Positions 15,729-23,192 of a stretch of DNA of 45,773 bases are shown here, one piece after another. The stretch's first letter is position 1; the number at the start of each line of letters is the position of its first letter. Both the position numbers and the translations under genes were made by a program. The notes beneath the pieces are model-generated. The model was not told the origin of the DNA and made no database searches. It was given only the letters and a program-made list of their open reading frames with translations. Location: the NCBI GenBank assembly GCA_036406615.1, contig DASXAQ010000070.1, positions 1 through 45,773 on the forward strand, read 5' to 3'. Origin of the DNA: DASXAQ01 sp036406615. Lineage in GTDB: Bacteria > Actinomycetota > UBA4738.

Positions 15729-16013
15729 TCAGTCGATCGAGATGCGCTCCACCCGCTCGGAACGAGCGTTGTCCACGCTCTCCTGGCGCACGTCGATCAG
15801 CGCCTGCACGGCCAGCAGCGTCTCCCGCGCGGCGGTGAGCAGGTGCTCGACGATGTCCGGCCGCGCATCGCTCAGCGCCGTGACGGCGGCGCAGATCGGG
15901 CACAGCGCCACCGTGCAGATCGGCGCCGTTTCCGTTCGGCTGCCGTTGGGCGAGGCGTGACCATGGTGCGTGCCCGCATCCTCGCTCGTGTCCTCCTTCG
16001 TCAGCTCAGCCAC
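15729..16013 (-). CDS. Small CPIC-motif protein next to ArsA-like ATPase
   Basis: A 94-aa protein with a disordered acidic/His-rich N-terminus and a helical C-terminal half beginning CTVALCPICAAVTAL, then RPDIVEHLLTAARETLLAV. The spaced cysteines (CxxxxCxxC) suggest metal binding. The GTG at 16013 overlaps the end of the ArsA-like gene and has AGGAGGG about 8 nt upstream, so it is coupled to it. Similar small proteins are found beside ArsA-like ATPases in actinobacteria, as far as I recall; the function is unknown and may be to partner the ATPase. Confidence 0.7.
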   Translation of the reverse strand: MAELTKEDTSEDAGTHHGHASPNGSRTETAPICTVALCPICAAVTALSDARPDIVEHLLTAARETLLAVQALIDVRQESVDNARSERVERISID

Positions 16014-17256
16014 CTCCGGCTCCCTCCTGGGTTCCATTCGTCGATCGCTCGCGCTCGCCGCCCGCAGCATCTCCGGTGTCGAGTGGCTCGCCGGGCCGGG
16101 CGAAGCGAACCTCCAGGCGGTCACCCACGAACGCCGCCTCCCGCACGTCCAGCCGTTGCAGCATCTGCGGCAGGATCAGGTTGCGCTTGTAGGAGCCCAC
16201 GCGGATGTACAGCTCTTCCGCCTTGCGGAAGACGTCCAGGCTCGTCCGGTCGACGAACGGCAGGCGCATCGACAGGACGAACGCGTTCCCGCTGCGGCGG
16301 ATACGGATCGGCTCGTCCACGTGCAGCAGGTCTGTCGCCGCGCGCTCGCCATACACCTCCTGCCCCATCTCGCGCAGCAGGTCGACCCCGACCATCTCCC
16401 GGTCGAACAACCGCGCCGTCAGGATCGGTACCGGCGCGAACGACTCGTGCACCGAGGCCAGGTGTTCGGCCTGGATGCCCTTCCACTGGCCGAAGTACGG
16501 GTCTTCCACCTCGGGCGGGATGATCCGGTTCACGACGACCGCGTCGACCCGGTAGCCGAACAGCGACAGGTACGTGTACGTACGACGCGCCTCGGAGATC
16601 ACCATCTTCTCGGGGTTGACGACCAGCCGGATCGACGACATGCGGTCGTTGATCAAGAGCTGTCTCACCCCGTCCAGGTTGCGGTGCAGCCGTTCGACGG
16701 CGGCGAAGATCCGGTCGTCGGCGATCGGCATCGACGTCACCCGCGACAGGATCGGGCGGATGGTCTTCACGGCGCGACGCGACACCGGGAACAGCCGCTC
16801 GATGTACCAGTTCATCGCCTCGGGCAGCGAGAGCAGTCGAAGGGTCTCCGCCGTCGGCGCGCAGTCCACGACGAGCGCGTCGTAGTCGCCCGAGTCCACA
16901 TGCCGCTTGACGTCGGTGAGGCTGAAGATCTCGTCCAGGCCCGGGATCACCGAGAGCTCCTCCGCCTCGATCGCGTCCACGCCCGCCCAGTTGAGGAACG
17001 AGATGACGTACTCCTGGATGTCTCGCCAGTTGGACTCCAGCCGCTCCTGCGCGTCGATCTGCTCGGCCCACAGGTTGGGCGCGACCGTTGTGGGGTTGGC
17101 GCCGAGCGGCACGTCGAACGAGTCCGCGAGCGAATGCGCGGGGTCGGTGCTCATGACCAGCGTGCGCATCCCCGACCCGGCCGCGCGGACCGCGGTGGCG
17201 GCCGCCACCGTGGTCTTGCCCACCCCGCCCTTTCCGGTGAACAAGAGGATCCGCAC
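16006..17256 (-). CDS. ArsA/GET3-family ATPase
   Basis: A 416-aa P-loop ATPase of the ArsA/GET3/MinD class. The deviant Walker A loop is GKGGVGKTT at residues 8-16, switch I is STDPAHSLADSFDV, and switch II is VVDCAPTAETLRLLS. The C-terminal 100 residues are a small all-beta alpha-crystallin-like domain typical of actinobacterial ArsA homologues (EPIRIRRSGNAFVLSMRLPF). The arsenite-binding cysteines of true ArsA are not seen, so an arsenite pump is unlikely. A protein-targeting or assembly role is more plausible. The GTG at 17256 begins at the Walker strand; TACGCT ends 6 nt upstream, which suggests a leaderless mRNA. Confidence 0.85.
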   Translation of the reverse strand: MRILLFTGKGGVGKTTVAAATAVRAAGSGMRTLVMSTDPAHSLADSFDVPLGANPTTVAPNLWAEQIDAQERLESNWRDIQEYVISFLNWAGVDAIEAEELSVIPGLDEIFSLTDVKRHVDSGDYDALVVDCAPTAETLRLLSLPEAMNWYIERLFPVSRRAVKTIRPILSRVTSMPIADDRIFAAVERLHRNLDGVRQLLINDRMSSIRLVVNPEKMVISEARRTYTYLSLFGYRVDAVVVNRIIPPEVEDPYFGQWKGIQAEHLASVHESFAPVPILTARLFDREMVGVDLLREMGQEVYGERAATDLLHVDEPIRIRRSGNAFVLSMRLPFVDRTSLDVFRKAEELYIRVGSYKRNLILPQMLQRLDVREAAFVGDRLEVRFARPGEPLDTGDAAGGERERSTNGTQEGAGGG

Positions 17257-17332
17257 GCCGACAGCGTACCCGCCTGCGGCGGTTGCCGTCCCCGACAGTG
17301 GATCGCGTGAGATCGAACCGCGGCCGCCGGGC

Positions 17333-17779
17333 TCAGCCCTGGCCCGACTCCACCCGCTTCTTGAGGCCGCCCAGCGCGGTGTCGACGATCGTGCGCTCGA
17401 TCGTTCGGCGCAGGAACCCCGGCAGCGAGATCGCGGGCTCCGTCGAGAGGCGGTACGTGACGAGCGTCGTGTCGTCCTTCGGCTCGAGCGCGTACTCCCC
17501 CTCCAGGGACCGCACCGCCCCGGAGGCCTCCTGCGTCGTCCAGGACAGGCCCGCATCGTCCGGCCCGTACTCGTAGACCAGCGTGTAGCGCGTGTCGATC
17601 ATGCCGGAGGACACGTGCATCGAAACCCGCACCGCCCGGCCGTCGGGGCCCGTCTCGAGCACCTGGACCTCGCGGACGCCCTGGGCCCACGAGGGGTAGG
17701 CGTCGAAGTCCGCGATCACGCGCATGACCTCGCGCGGGGGCGCGGCGATCTCGATGGAACCTTCGGTTCGCTCCGCCAT
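17333..17779 (-). CDS. SRPBCC/START-like lipid-binding protein
   Basis: A 148-aa protein of the polyketide cyclase/SRPBCC fold, which has a helix-grip pocket for lipids or polyketides. Family marks are GSIEIAAPPREVMRVIADFDAYPSW and a long C-terminal helix (LPGFLRRTIERTIVDTALG). It probably binds or carries a hydrophobic ligand. The ATG at 17779 is chosen because an earlier in-frame Met would overlap the divergent HAD gene. It lies between the ArsA-like gene, downstream on the same strand, and the HAD gene, which diverges from it across only 28 bp. Confidence 0.82.
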   Translation of the reverse strand: MAERTEGSIEIAAPPREVMRVIADFDAYPSWAQGVREVQVLETGPDGRAVRVSMHVSSGMIDTRYTLVYEYGPDDAGLSWTTQEASGAVRSLEGEYALEPKDDTTLVTYRLSTEPAISLPGFLRRTIERTIVDTALGGLKKRVESGQG

Positions 17780-17788
17780 GCCCGCGCG

Positions 17789-17798
17789 AGGGTAGCAT
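17789..17798. promoter_or_regulatory. Overlapping divergent -10 elements
   Basis: TAGCAT (17793-17798, + strand) and TACCCT (17794-17789, - strand) share two base pairs, and each ends 9 nt before its start codon. The whole divergent promoter fits into 28 bp. Confidence 0.45.
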
Positions 17799-17807
17799 TC
17801 GACCGGC

Positions 17808-18569
17808 ATGCAGCCGGTGCGCGCGATCCTGTTCGACTACGGCCACACCATGGTCGACTTCCGCCGTACCGAGGAGGCTCTCCACGCCGCCTACGAGCAG
17901 ATCGGTGCCCGCATCGAGGCCGTCGCGTACATGGAGGTCCCCGAGCTGCTCGACCTGATCGAGCGGGTGGCCGGCGGAGTCGACCGCCAGGTCGAGGCCT
18001 CGTACCGCGACGGCCGCCTCGAGGAGCTGGACATCGTCGAGCTGTTTCGCACCGAGCTGTCCGGGGTGGGCTTCGACCTGCCCCGCGACGTGCTGGACCA
18101 CGTGGTGGCCCTCGACCACTCCGCGTACTCCAACTCGATCACCGTGGACGGGGAGGTGACCGGGGCGCTGGCCGCGCTCCAGGACGACGGGTACCGGATG
18201 GGGCTGGTGTCGAACGTGACGCTGCGGGCCGACCTCATGCGGCAGGACCTGGCGGCATTGGGCCTGGACCGGTACCTGAGCGCATCGGTGTTCTCGAGCG
18301 AACTGGGAGTTCGAAAGCCCGACGCGCGCATCTTCGAGGAGGCGCTGCGGCGGCTGGACGCCGAGCCGGCGACCACCGTGTTCGTCGGCGACCGGCTGAT
18401 GGACGACGTCGGGGGAGCCCGGCGCGTGGGGATGCGCGCGGTCCAGACGCGCCAGTTCCGCCGCGAGGAGCCGGACGGGATCCAGCCGGACGCCGCGATC
18501 GACCACCTGCGCGAGCTCCCGGCCGTGCTCGCCGGTTGGGGCGGTCCACCCGCGGCGGGTGGGACCTAG
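17808..18569 (+). CDS. HAD-superfamily hydrolase with modified first motif
   Basis: A 253-aa haloacid-dehalogenase-like phosphatase. Motif I is LFDYGHTMVDF (Asp10), motif II is LVSNVT, the motif III Lys lies in GVRKPDARIFEEAL, and motif IV is VFVGDRLMDDVGG. The second aspartate of the usual DxD motif is glycine, which is seen in some HAD proteins but alters acid/base catalysis. The helical cap is at about residues 18-95. The substrate is unknown. A TAGCAT hexamer ends 9 nt before the ATG, so the mRNA may be leaderless. The stop overlaps that of the convergent glycosyltransferase (CTAG). Confidence 0.87.
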   Translation: MQPVRAILFDYGHTMVDFRRTEEALHAAYEQIGARIEAVAYMEVPELLDLIERVAGGVDRQVEASYRDGRLEELDIVELFRTELSGVGFDLPRDVLDHVVALDHSAYSNSITVDGEVTGALAALQDDGYRMGLVSNVTLRADLMRQDLAALGLDRYLSASVFSSELGVRKPDARIFEEALRRLDAEPATTVFVGDRLMDDVGGARRVGMRAVQTRQFRREEPDGIQPDAAIDHLRELPAVLAGWGGPPAAGGT

Positions 18570-19951
18570 GAGTCGGAGTGGGGCTCGTCCTCCGGGCCCT
18601 CGTCGAAGATCCGGCGGGTGCGTTCGAACCTTCTCCGAAGTGAGTACACCAGCAGCACCAGCAGGCCGATCCCGATCACGAGCGGAAGCCCGACCGGCCG
18701 GCCCCCGGCCGAGCCGGGCGTCGGGCCGGCGCTCGGCGTCGGGGTCAGCAACGGCGAGGCGGCGAACGCACCGCCCGCGGCGGCGGCGGCCGCGCCCACG
18801 CCGGCGACGGCACGGCTCAGCACGTCCACCAGCCGGCGCGCCTGCCCGGACCACGTGAACGAGGACTCCACCCGCTCGCGGCCCGCGCGGCCCATCGCCT
18901 CGCCGACCCCGCGCTCGCGCAGGAGCCGGCCGACCGCGAGCGCCACGGCCTTGGGCTCGCGTCCCTCGACCAGAAGGCCCGTTCGCTCGTCCTCAACGGC
19001 TTCCGCGGCGCCACCCGACCGGCCGGCGACGACGGGAACGCCGGTCGCCGATGCCTCGAGGAAGACGATGCCGAAGCCTTCGACCTCCTGGCCCGCCCAC
19101 CGGGACCGGCATGGCATCGCGAAGACATCCGCCGCCGCGTAGTGCGCGGGCAGATCCGCGTCGGCCACTTCGCCCGCCATGATCACCGAGCCGTCCGGCG
19201 CGTCCACGGCAAGTCGCTCGAGCCGCTCGCGATACGGCCCCTCCCCCACCACCAGCACGACCGCGCCGGGGGCGAGGCGCCGCACGTCGGCGACCGCGCG
19301 GATCAGCACGTCCTGGCCCTTGCGCGGAACCAGCCGCGACACACACAGAACCACCGGCCGGCCCTGCACGCCGAACCGCGCCCGGACCTGGTCGCCGCTC
19401 ACCGACGGCGAGAAGCGGGACTCGTCCACCCCCGGGTACAGCACGGTGGGGGCGCGGCCGGGCGGGAGCGACGAGCGAAGCGCGCCGGCCGTGTATTCGC
19501 TGACGGCGGTGACCTCGGCCGCCGCGGCCAGGGCCGTGCGGAACCCTGCCGATAGCGCCGGCGTGCGGGCCATCCAGACCTCCGCGCCGTGCGTCATCAC
19601 GACCGAGGGCACGTCTCGCCGGCCAAGCGACGGCGCGAGCGCCGGCAGCGGGTACCCGTGCCCGAACAGCACCACCTCGGCCGAATGCTCGCGAACCAGG
19701 GACCGAACGCGGCGGCCGAGGTCGCCTGTCGGCAACAGAAGGGTGGAGGGCCAGCGGTGCACCGCGAAGGGCTGGGCGCGATCGTGCTCTCGCCAGCCCG
19801 GCCAGGCGGGCGCCAGGACCGCGACGCGGTCCGGCGGCAGCCGGGAGACCAGGTTCCAGACGTACTGCTGAACCCCGCCCACCCGGGGCGGGAAGTCGTT
19901 GGTCACGACCAGGGTCCGCGGGGGGACGGCGGCGGCGGCCGGGGCGCTCAC
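18566..19951 (-). CDS. GT4 glycosyltransferase (PimB-like) with C-terminal membrane anchor
   Basis: A 461-aa GT-B fold retaining glycosyltransferase. The start LVVTNDFPPRVGGVQQYVW is characteristic of actinobacterial phosphatidylinositol-mannoside mannosyltransferases. The donor-binding half has LCVSRLVPRKGQDVLIRA, VLVVGEGPYRERLERLA and the E(x7)E-type EGFGIVFLEASATGVPVVAG. After the catalytic domain (about residue 385) come an Ala/Pro/Ser linker, one transmembrane helix at about 420-438 and an Arg-rich then acidic tail. The anchor is unusual, since PimB-type enzymes normally bind the membrane peripherally. It probably mannosylates a lipid on the inner membrane face. The GTG at 19951 lacks a good ribosome-binding site. 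Confidence 0.83.
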   Translation of the reverse strand: MSAPAAAAVPPRTLVVTNDFPPRVGGVQQYVWNLVSRLPPDRVAVLAPAWPGWREHDRAQPFAVHRWPSTLLLPTGDLGRRVRSLVREHSAEVVLFGHGYPLPALAPSLGRRDVPSVVMTHGAEVWMARTPALSAGFRTALAAAAEVTAVSEYTAGALRSSLPPGRAPTVLYPGVDESRFSPSVSGDQVRARFGVQGRPVVLCVSRLVPRKGQDVLIRAVADVRRLAPGAVVLVVGEGPYRERLERLAVDAPDGSVIMAGEVADADLPAHYAAADVFAMPCRSRWAGQEVEGFGIVFLEASATGVPVVAGRSGGAAEAVEDERTGLLVEGREPKAVALAVGRLLRERGVGEAMGRAGRERVESSFTWSGQARRLVDVLSRAVAGVGAAAAAAGGAFAASPLLTPTPSAGPTPGSAGGRPVGLPLVIGIGLLVLLVYSLRRRFERTRRIFDEGPEDEPHSDS

Positions 19952-20014
19952 GCGCGCTATCCTGCCAGGCCACGGCCGCTCCCGCCCGGCGAACATTCCG
20001 GCCAAATTGCCCCC

Positions 20015-20043
20015 TTGACGTCCCGGCCGCCCAGCCCTATCCT
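20015..20043 (+). promoter_or_regulatory. Housekeeping-type promoter of the TauE/SafE gene
   Basis: TTGACG (20015-20020), a 17-bp spacer and TATCCT (20038-20043), close to the consensus, about 85 nt upstream of the start. Confidence 0.65.
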
Positions 20044-20047
20044 GAAC

Positions 20048-20072
20048 CATCTCGACTGATTCGGTCGAGATG
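20048..20072 (+). promoter_or_regulatory. 9-bp inverted repeat at the transcription start
   Basis: CATCTCGAC-TGATTCG-GTCGAGATG, perfect arms with a 7-nt centre, beginning 5 nt after the -10 element. It is either an operator covering the start site or a 5'-leader hairpin controlling the transporter gene. Confidence 0.5.
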
Positions 20073-20126
20073 ATCGACAAACCCTGATCTACTGTTCGCT
20101 GGACGCTGAGCACGAAAGGAGCCCAG

Positions 20127-21320
20127 GTGCACCTCGATCCCTCGGTGGCGCTTGCTGGATTGATCGTCGGCTTCGTCGTCGGGATGACGGGGATGGGCGG
20201 CGGCGCCCTCATGACCCCGATCCTGGTGCTCGTCTTCAACGTCCAACCCCTCGCGGCCGTGTCCAGCGACCTGGTGGCTTCGGTCGTCATGAAACCGATC
20301 GGGGCGAGCGTGCACCTTCGCCGGCGCACGGTGCACTGGGAACTGGTTCGCTGGCTCGCCATCGGCTCCGTCCCGTTCGCGTTCGCCGGCGTGTTCGTCC
20401 TGCGGGCGTTCGGGGACGCGGATCAGCTCGAGAACACGGTGAAGGTCTTCCTGGGATACGCCCTGCTGCTCGCCGCCTCGATGATCGTGCTGAAGGGCTA
20501 CCTGCAGGCCCGGCGCCGCCGGGCGGAGCTGGCCGGCCACGTCGTGCGCTCGACCGGCCCGATCAAGGTGAACGTCCCGCTGACCATCCTCACGGGCGCG
20601 ATCGGCGGGCTGGTGGTCGGCATGACCTCGGTCGGCTCGGGTTCGCTGATCATCGTCGTGCTGATGATGCTGTACCCGGCGCTGTCGGGGAAGGAGCTCG
20701 TGGGGACGGATCTCGTGCAGGCGGTGCCCCTGGTGGCCGCCGCCGCCCTGGGTCACGTCCTGTACGGGGACTTCCAGCTCGGCCTCACCGCGTCGCTGTT
20801 GATCGGGTGCCTGCCCGGCGTGTACCTGGGCGCCAGGGTCTCGTCGCGCGCTCCCGACGGCATCGTGCGTCCGGCGCTCGTGTTCGTGCTGACCGCGTCC
20901 GCCCTCAAGCTGTTGAACATGCCGACCGAGACGCTCGGCATCGTGTTGCTCGTCGGGGCCATCGTCGGTCTGCCGCTGTGGGGGCTGGTCGACGCCGCGC
21001 ACTGGTCCGACCGCTACTGGAACGCCGCCGGGCAGAGCAAGGGCCGCTGGATGGCGGTGCAGGGATTCGGCGCCCCCGTCGGCATCGGCTTCGGGGCCGC
21101 GATCGCGTACTTCTCCACGACGCGCTACCGGCTGGCGGACCTGGCGGCGACGGTCGCCGGCGAACAGTCGCTGCCGGCTCACGCGGTGGTCGCGAACGGA
21201 GCCTCTGCCAACGGAGCGGACGGATCGAACGGGTCGGCCGCTCGTTCGCGCGAGGCGTCGAACGGGTCGGACGGCGACACGATCCACCTGCCCGACGTGG
21301 TCCCGCAGCCGGGGGGCTGA
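20127..21320 (+). CDS. TauE/SafE-family membrane transporter
   Basis: A 397-aa membrane protein with about eight helices in two halves. The first half starts LAGLIVGFVVGMTGMGGGAL and the second LTGAIGGLVVGMTSVGSGSL, the paired glycine-rich motifs of the TauE/SafE family, which export sulfite, sulfoacetate or related anions. The last 55 residues are a low-complexity Asn/Gly/Ser/Ala-rich tail (residues about 345-390) not typical of the family. GTG at 20127 is preceded by AAAGGAG 6 nt upstream. A good promoter and an inverted repeat precede it. The substrate cannot be told from sequence. Confidence 0.87.
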   Translation: MHLDPSVALAGLIVGFVVGMTGMGGGALMTPILVLVFNVQPLAAVSSDLVASVVMKPIGASVHLRRRTVHWELVRWLAIGSVPFAFAGVFVLRAFGDADQLENTVKVFLGYALLLAASMIVLKGYLQARRRRAELAGHVVRSTGPIKVNVPLTILTGAIGGLVVGMTSVGSGSLIIVVLMMLYPALSGKELVGTDLVQAVPLVAAAALGHVLYGDFQLGLTASLLIGCLPGVYLGARVSSRAPDGIVRPALVFVLTASALKLLNMPTETLGIVLLVGAIVGLPLWGLVDAAHWSDRYWNAAGQSKGRWMAVQGFGAPVGIGFGAAIAYFSTTRYRLADLAATVAGEQSLPAHAVVANGASANGADGSNGSAARSREASNGSDGDTIHLPDVVPQPGG

Positions 21321-21401
21321 CCACCGGACCCGCCGGGACCGCGGGATCGGCGGGCCGCGCCCAGTCGAAAATTGCCTCTAGTCGCCGGTAGCTCCCGCCG
21401 C

Positions 21402-21407
21402 TACGAT
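21402..21407 (+). promoter_or_regulatory. -10 hexamer close to the WhiB start
   Basis: TACGAT ends 9 nt before the GTG at 21417, compatible with a leaderless or nearly leaderless mRNA. Confidence 0.4.
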
Positions 21408-21416
21408 GGGGGTCCG

Positions 21417-21686
21417 GTGCGAGACCTCGAGATCGACGTTCGAGCGCTGCCCAAGCAGGTGAGCCCGCCAGACAGCTGGCAGGACCGCTCAGCCTGCTAC
21501 GGCCTCGATCCCGAGATCTTCTTCCCAACCACGGAGGAGGAAGCGGGGCTGGCGCTGTCCTACTGCGGCCTGTGCCCGGTACGCGAGACCTGCCTCGCGT
21601 GGGCGGTGCACAACGGCGAGCGCTATGGCGTGTGGGGCGGGACCACCGAGCAGCAGCGTCGGCGACTGATCCGTCAGGTCGCTTAG
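21417..21686 (+). CDS. WhiB-family iron-sulfur transcription factor
   Basis: An 89-aa WhiB-like protein, a family essentially limited to actinobacteria and their phages. Four cysteines (27, 50, 53 and 59; CYGL and CGLCPVRETC) bind a [4Fe-4S] cluster, and GVWGGTT at 71-77 is the conserved turn before the basic C-terminal helix (QQRRRLIRQ). It binds the primary sigma factor and controls promoters in response to redox state or nitric oxide. The short basic tail resembles the WhiB1/WblE group. The GTG start has a -10-like hexamer 9 nt upstream and a G-rich stretch between. It lies between the transporter and thiolase genes with separate promoter signals. Confidence 0.93.
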   Translation: MRDLEIDVRALPKQVSPPDSWQDRSACYGLDPEIFFPTTEEEAGLALSYCGLCPVRETCLAWAVHNGERYGVWGGTTEQQRRRLIRQVA

Positions 21687-21697
21687 CGACCTCTCCT

Positions 21698-21703
21698 TAT
21701 ACT
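21698..21703 (+). promoter_or_regulatory. -10 hexamer of a leaderless start (thiolase)
   Basis: TATACT ends exactly 7 nt before the GTG at 21711, and no ribosome-binding site is present between the whiB stop and the GTG. Confidence 0.65.
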
Positions 21704-21710
21704 TGACCCC

Positions 21711-22883
21711 GTGGAACGGGTCGTCATCCTCGAGGGCGCTCGAACGCCCATCGGCAAGTTCCTCGGCTCGTTTGCGGACACCCCCGCCGTCGAGCTCGGC
21801 GTGGCCGCGACGCGCGAGGCCCTGTCTCGCGCGAACGTCGACGCCGACCAGGTGGACGAGCTGATCTACGGGCACGCGCGCCAGGCGGGCAACGGCCCCA
21901 ACACCGGGCGACAGGTGTCGGTGAAGGCCGGGGTCCCCATCGACGTGAACGCCTACAACGTGAACATGGCGTGCGGCTCCGGCATGAAATCCATCCAGCT
22001 CGCCGCCGAGCACATCGCGCTCGGCGACGCCGAGGTGGCGGTCGCCGGCGGCATGGAGAACATGAGCCGGACGCCGTTCCTGCTCGACCGCATGCGGACG
22101 GGCTACCGGATGGGCGACGCCACGGCGTACGACGCGATGTACCGCGACGGGTTCCTCGACCCGCTCTGCGGCTTGCTGATGGGCGAGACCGCGGAGAACC
22201 TGGCCCGCAGGTACGACATCCCCAGGCGCGAGCAGGACGAGTTCGCGCTCGAGAGCCAGCGCAAGGCCGAAGCCGGCCGCGAGCGACGCGCCGGGGAGAT
22301 GTTCCCCGTCGAGGTCGCGGCCCGAAAGGGCACCGTGACCGTGACCGAGGACGAACACCCCCGCCCGCAGACCACGCTCGAGGGCCTGGGGAAGCTCGCG
22401 CCGGTCTTCGACGCCGCGCATGGGACGGTGACCGCCGGCAACTCGTCGGGGATCACCGACGGGGCCGCTTCGATGGTGCTGATGTCCGAGTCGCGGGCGA
22501 AAGCCGAAGGTCGCGAGCCGCTCGCGCGCATCGTCGCCGTCGCGCAGGCCGCGGTGGACCCGGCGATCATGGGGATCGCGCCGGTCCCGGCCACGAAGAA
22601 GTTGCTCGACAGGACCGGCCTGTCGATCCGCGACTTCCAGGTCGTCGAGATCAACGAGGCGTTCGCCGCTCAGGTCCTGGCCTGCGACCGGGAGCTGAAG
22701 TTCGACCACGACAAGCTGAACGTCAGGGGTGGCGCCATCGCCGTCGGGCACCCGATCGGGATGAGCGGCGCCCGCATCGTGCTCTCGCTGGCCTACGAGA
22801 TGCGCGACGGGGGGTACAACCTGGGGCTCGCGACGCTGTGCATCTCGGGCGGCCAGGGAATGGCGATGGTCCTGGAGCGGTAG
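21711..22883 (+). CDS. Acetyl-CoA C-acyltransferase (thiolase)
   Basis: A 390-aa thiolase. The nucleophile is Cys88 in NMACGSGMKS, the catalytic His347 lies in AVGHPIGMSGAR, and Cys377 in CISGGQGMA completes the triad. It condenses two acetyl-CoA to acetoacetyl-CoA or cleaves 3-ketoacyl-CoA in beta-oxidation. A short RAM-domain protein and an SDR follow on the same strand with small gaps, forming a possible three-gene operon for 3-hydroxyacyl/3-ketoacyl metabolism. The GTG start has no Shine-Dalgarno but has TATACT 7 nt upstream, so the mRNA is predicted to be leaderless. Confidence 0.94.
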   Translation: MERVVILEGARTPIGKFLGSFADTPAVELGVAATREALSRANVDADQVDELIYGHARQAGNGPNTGRQVSVKAGVPIDVNAYNVNMACGSGMKSIQLAAEHIALGDAEVAVAGGMENMSRTPFLLDRMRTGYRMGDATAYDAMYRDGFLDPLCGLLMGETAENLARRYDIPRREQDEFALESQRKAEAGRERRAGEMFPVEVAARKGTVTVTEDEHPRPQTTLEGLGKLAPVFDAAHGTVTAGNSSGITDGAASMVLMSESRAKAEGREPLARIVAVAQAAVDPAIMGIAPVPATKKLLDRTGLSIRDFQVVEINEAFAAQVLACDRELKFDHDKLNVRGGAIAVGHPIGMSGARIVLSLAYEMRDGGYNLGLATLCISGGQGMAMVLER

Positions 22884-22906
22884 CCACCCGACCGAAAGGA
22901 ACCGCC

Positions 22907-23191
22907 GTGGTCAACGCCGTCGTGCTGATCGCCTGCGAGATCGACGAGATCGCCGAGGCCGCACAGGCCATCGCCGACATCCAGGGCATCTCCGAGGTGT
23001 ATTCGGTCGCCGGCGAGTGGGACCTGGTGGCGATCGTGCGCGTGAGCGAGCACGACGACCTGGCCCGCGTCATTCCCGGCGGGATCGGCAAGGTCGAGGG
23101 CGTGGTGCGGACCGAGACGCTGATCGCGTTCCAGGTCTACTCGCGCCACGACCTGGAGGCGATGTTCTCGGTCGGCTTCGAGGACGCGTAG
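22907..23191 (+). CDS. Stand-alone AsnC/Lrp-type RAM ligand-binding domain
   Basis: A 94-aa protein consisting only of the RAM (regulation of amino acid metabolism) domain of Lrp/AsnC regulators, without the helix-turn-helix. The beta-alpha-beta-beta-alpha-beta pattern is visible, from NAVVLIACEIDEIAEAAQAI, through GEWDLVAIVRV, to EGVVRTETLIAFQVYSR. Such proteins form oligomers and bind small ligands. GTG at 22907 has GAAAGGA 6 nt upstream. Its place between thiolase and SDR suggests that it senses a metabolite of that pathway or modulates the enzymes; this is inference. Confidence 0.85.
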   Translation: MVNAVVLIACEIDEIAEAAQAIADIQGISEVYSVAGEWDLVAIVRVSEHDDLARVIPGGIGKVEGVVRTETLIAFQVYSRHDLEAMFSVGFEDA

Positions 23192-23192
23192 C

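Noticed and set aside
14371..15960. Forward frame of about 530 codons over the eRF1-like gene
   Set aside because: Pro/Arg/Ser-rich product typical of high-GC antisense frames; the minus-strand gene has a clear zinc ribbon and ribosome-binding site.
16006..17256. Arsenite pump ATPase
   Set aside because: The Walker motifs match, but the arsenite-binding cysteines and an ArsB partner are absent, so only the ArsA/GET3 family name is used.
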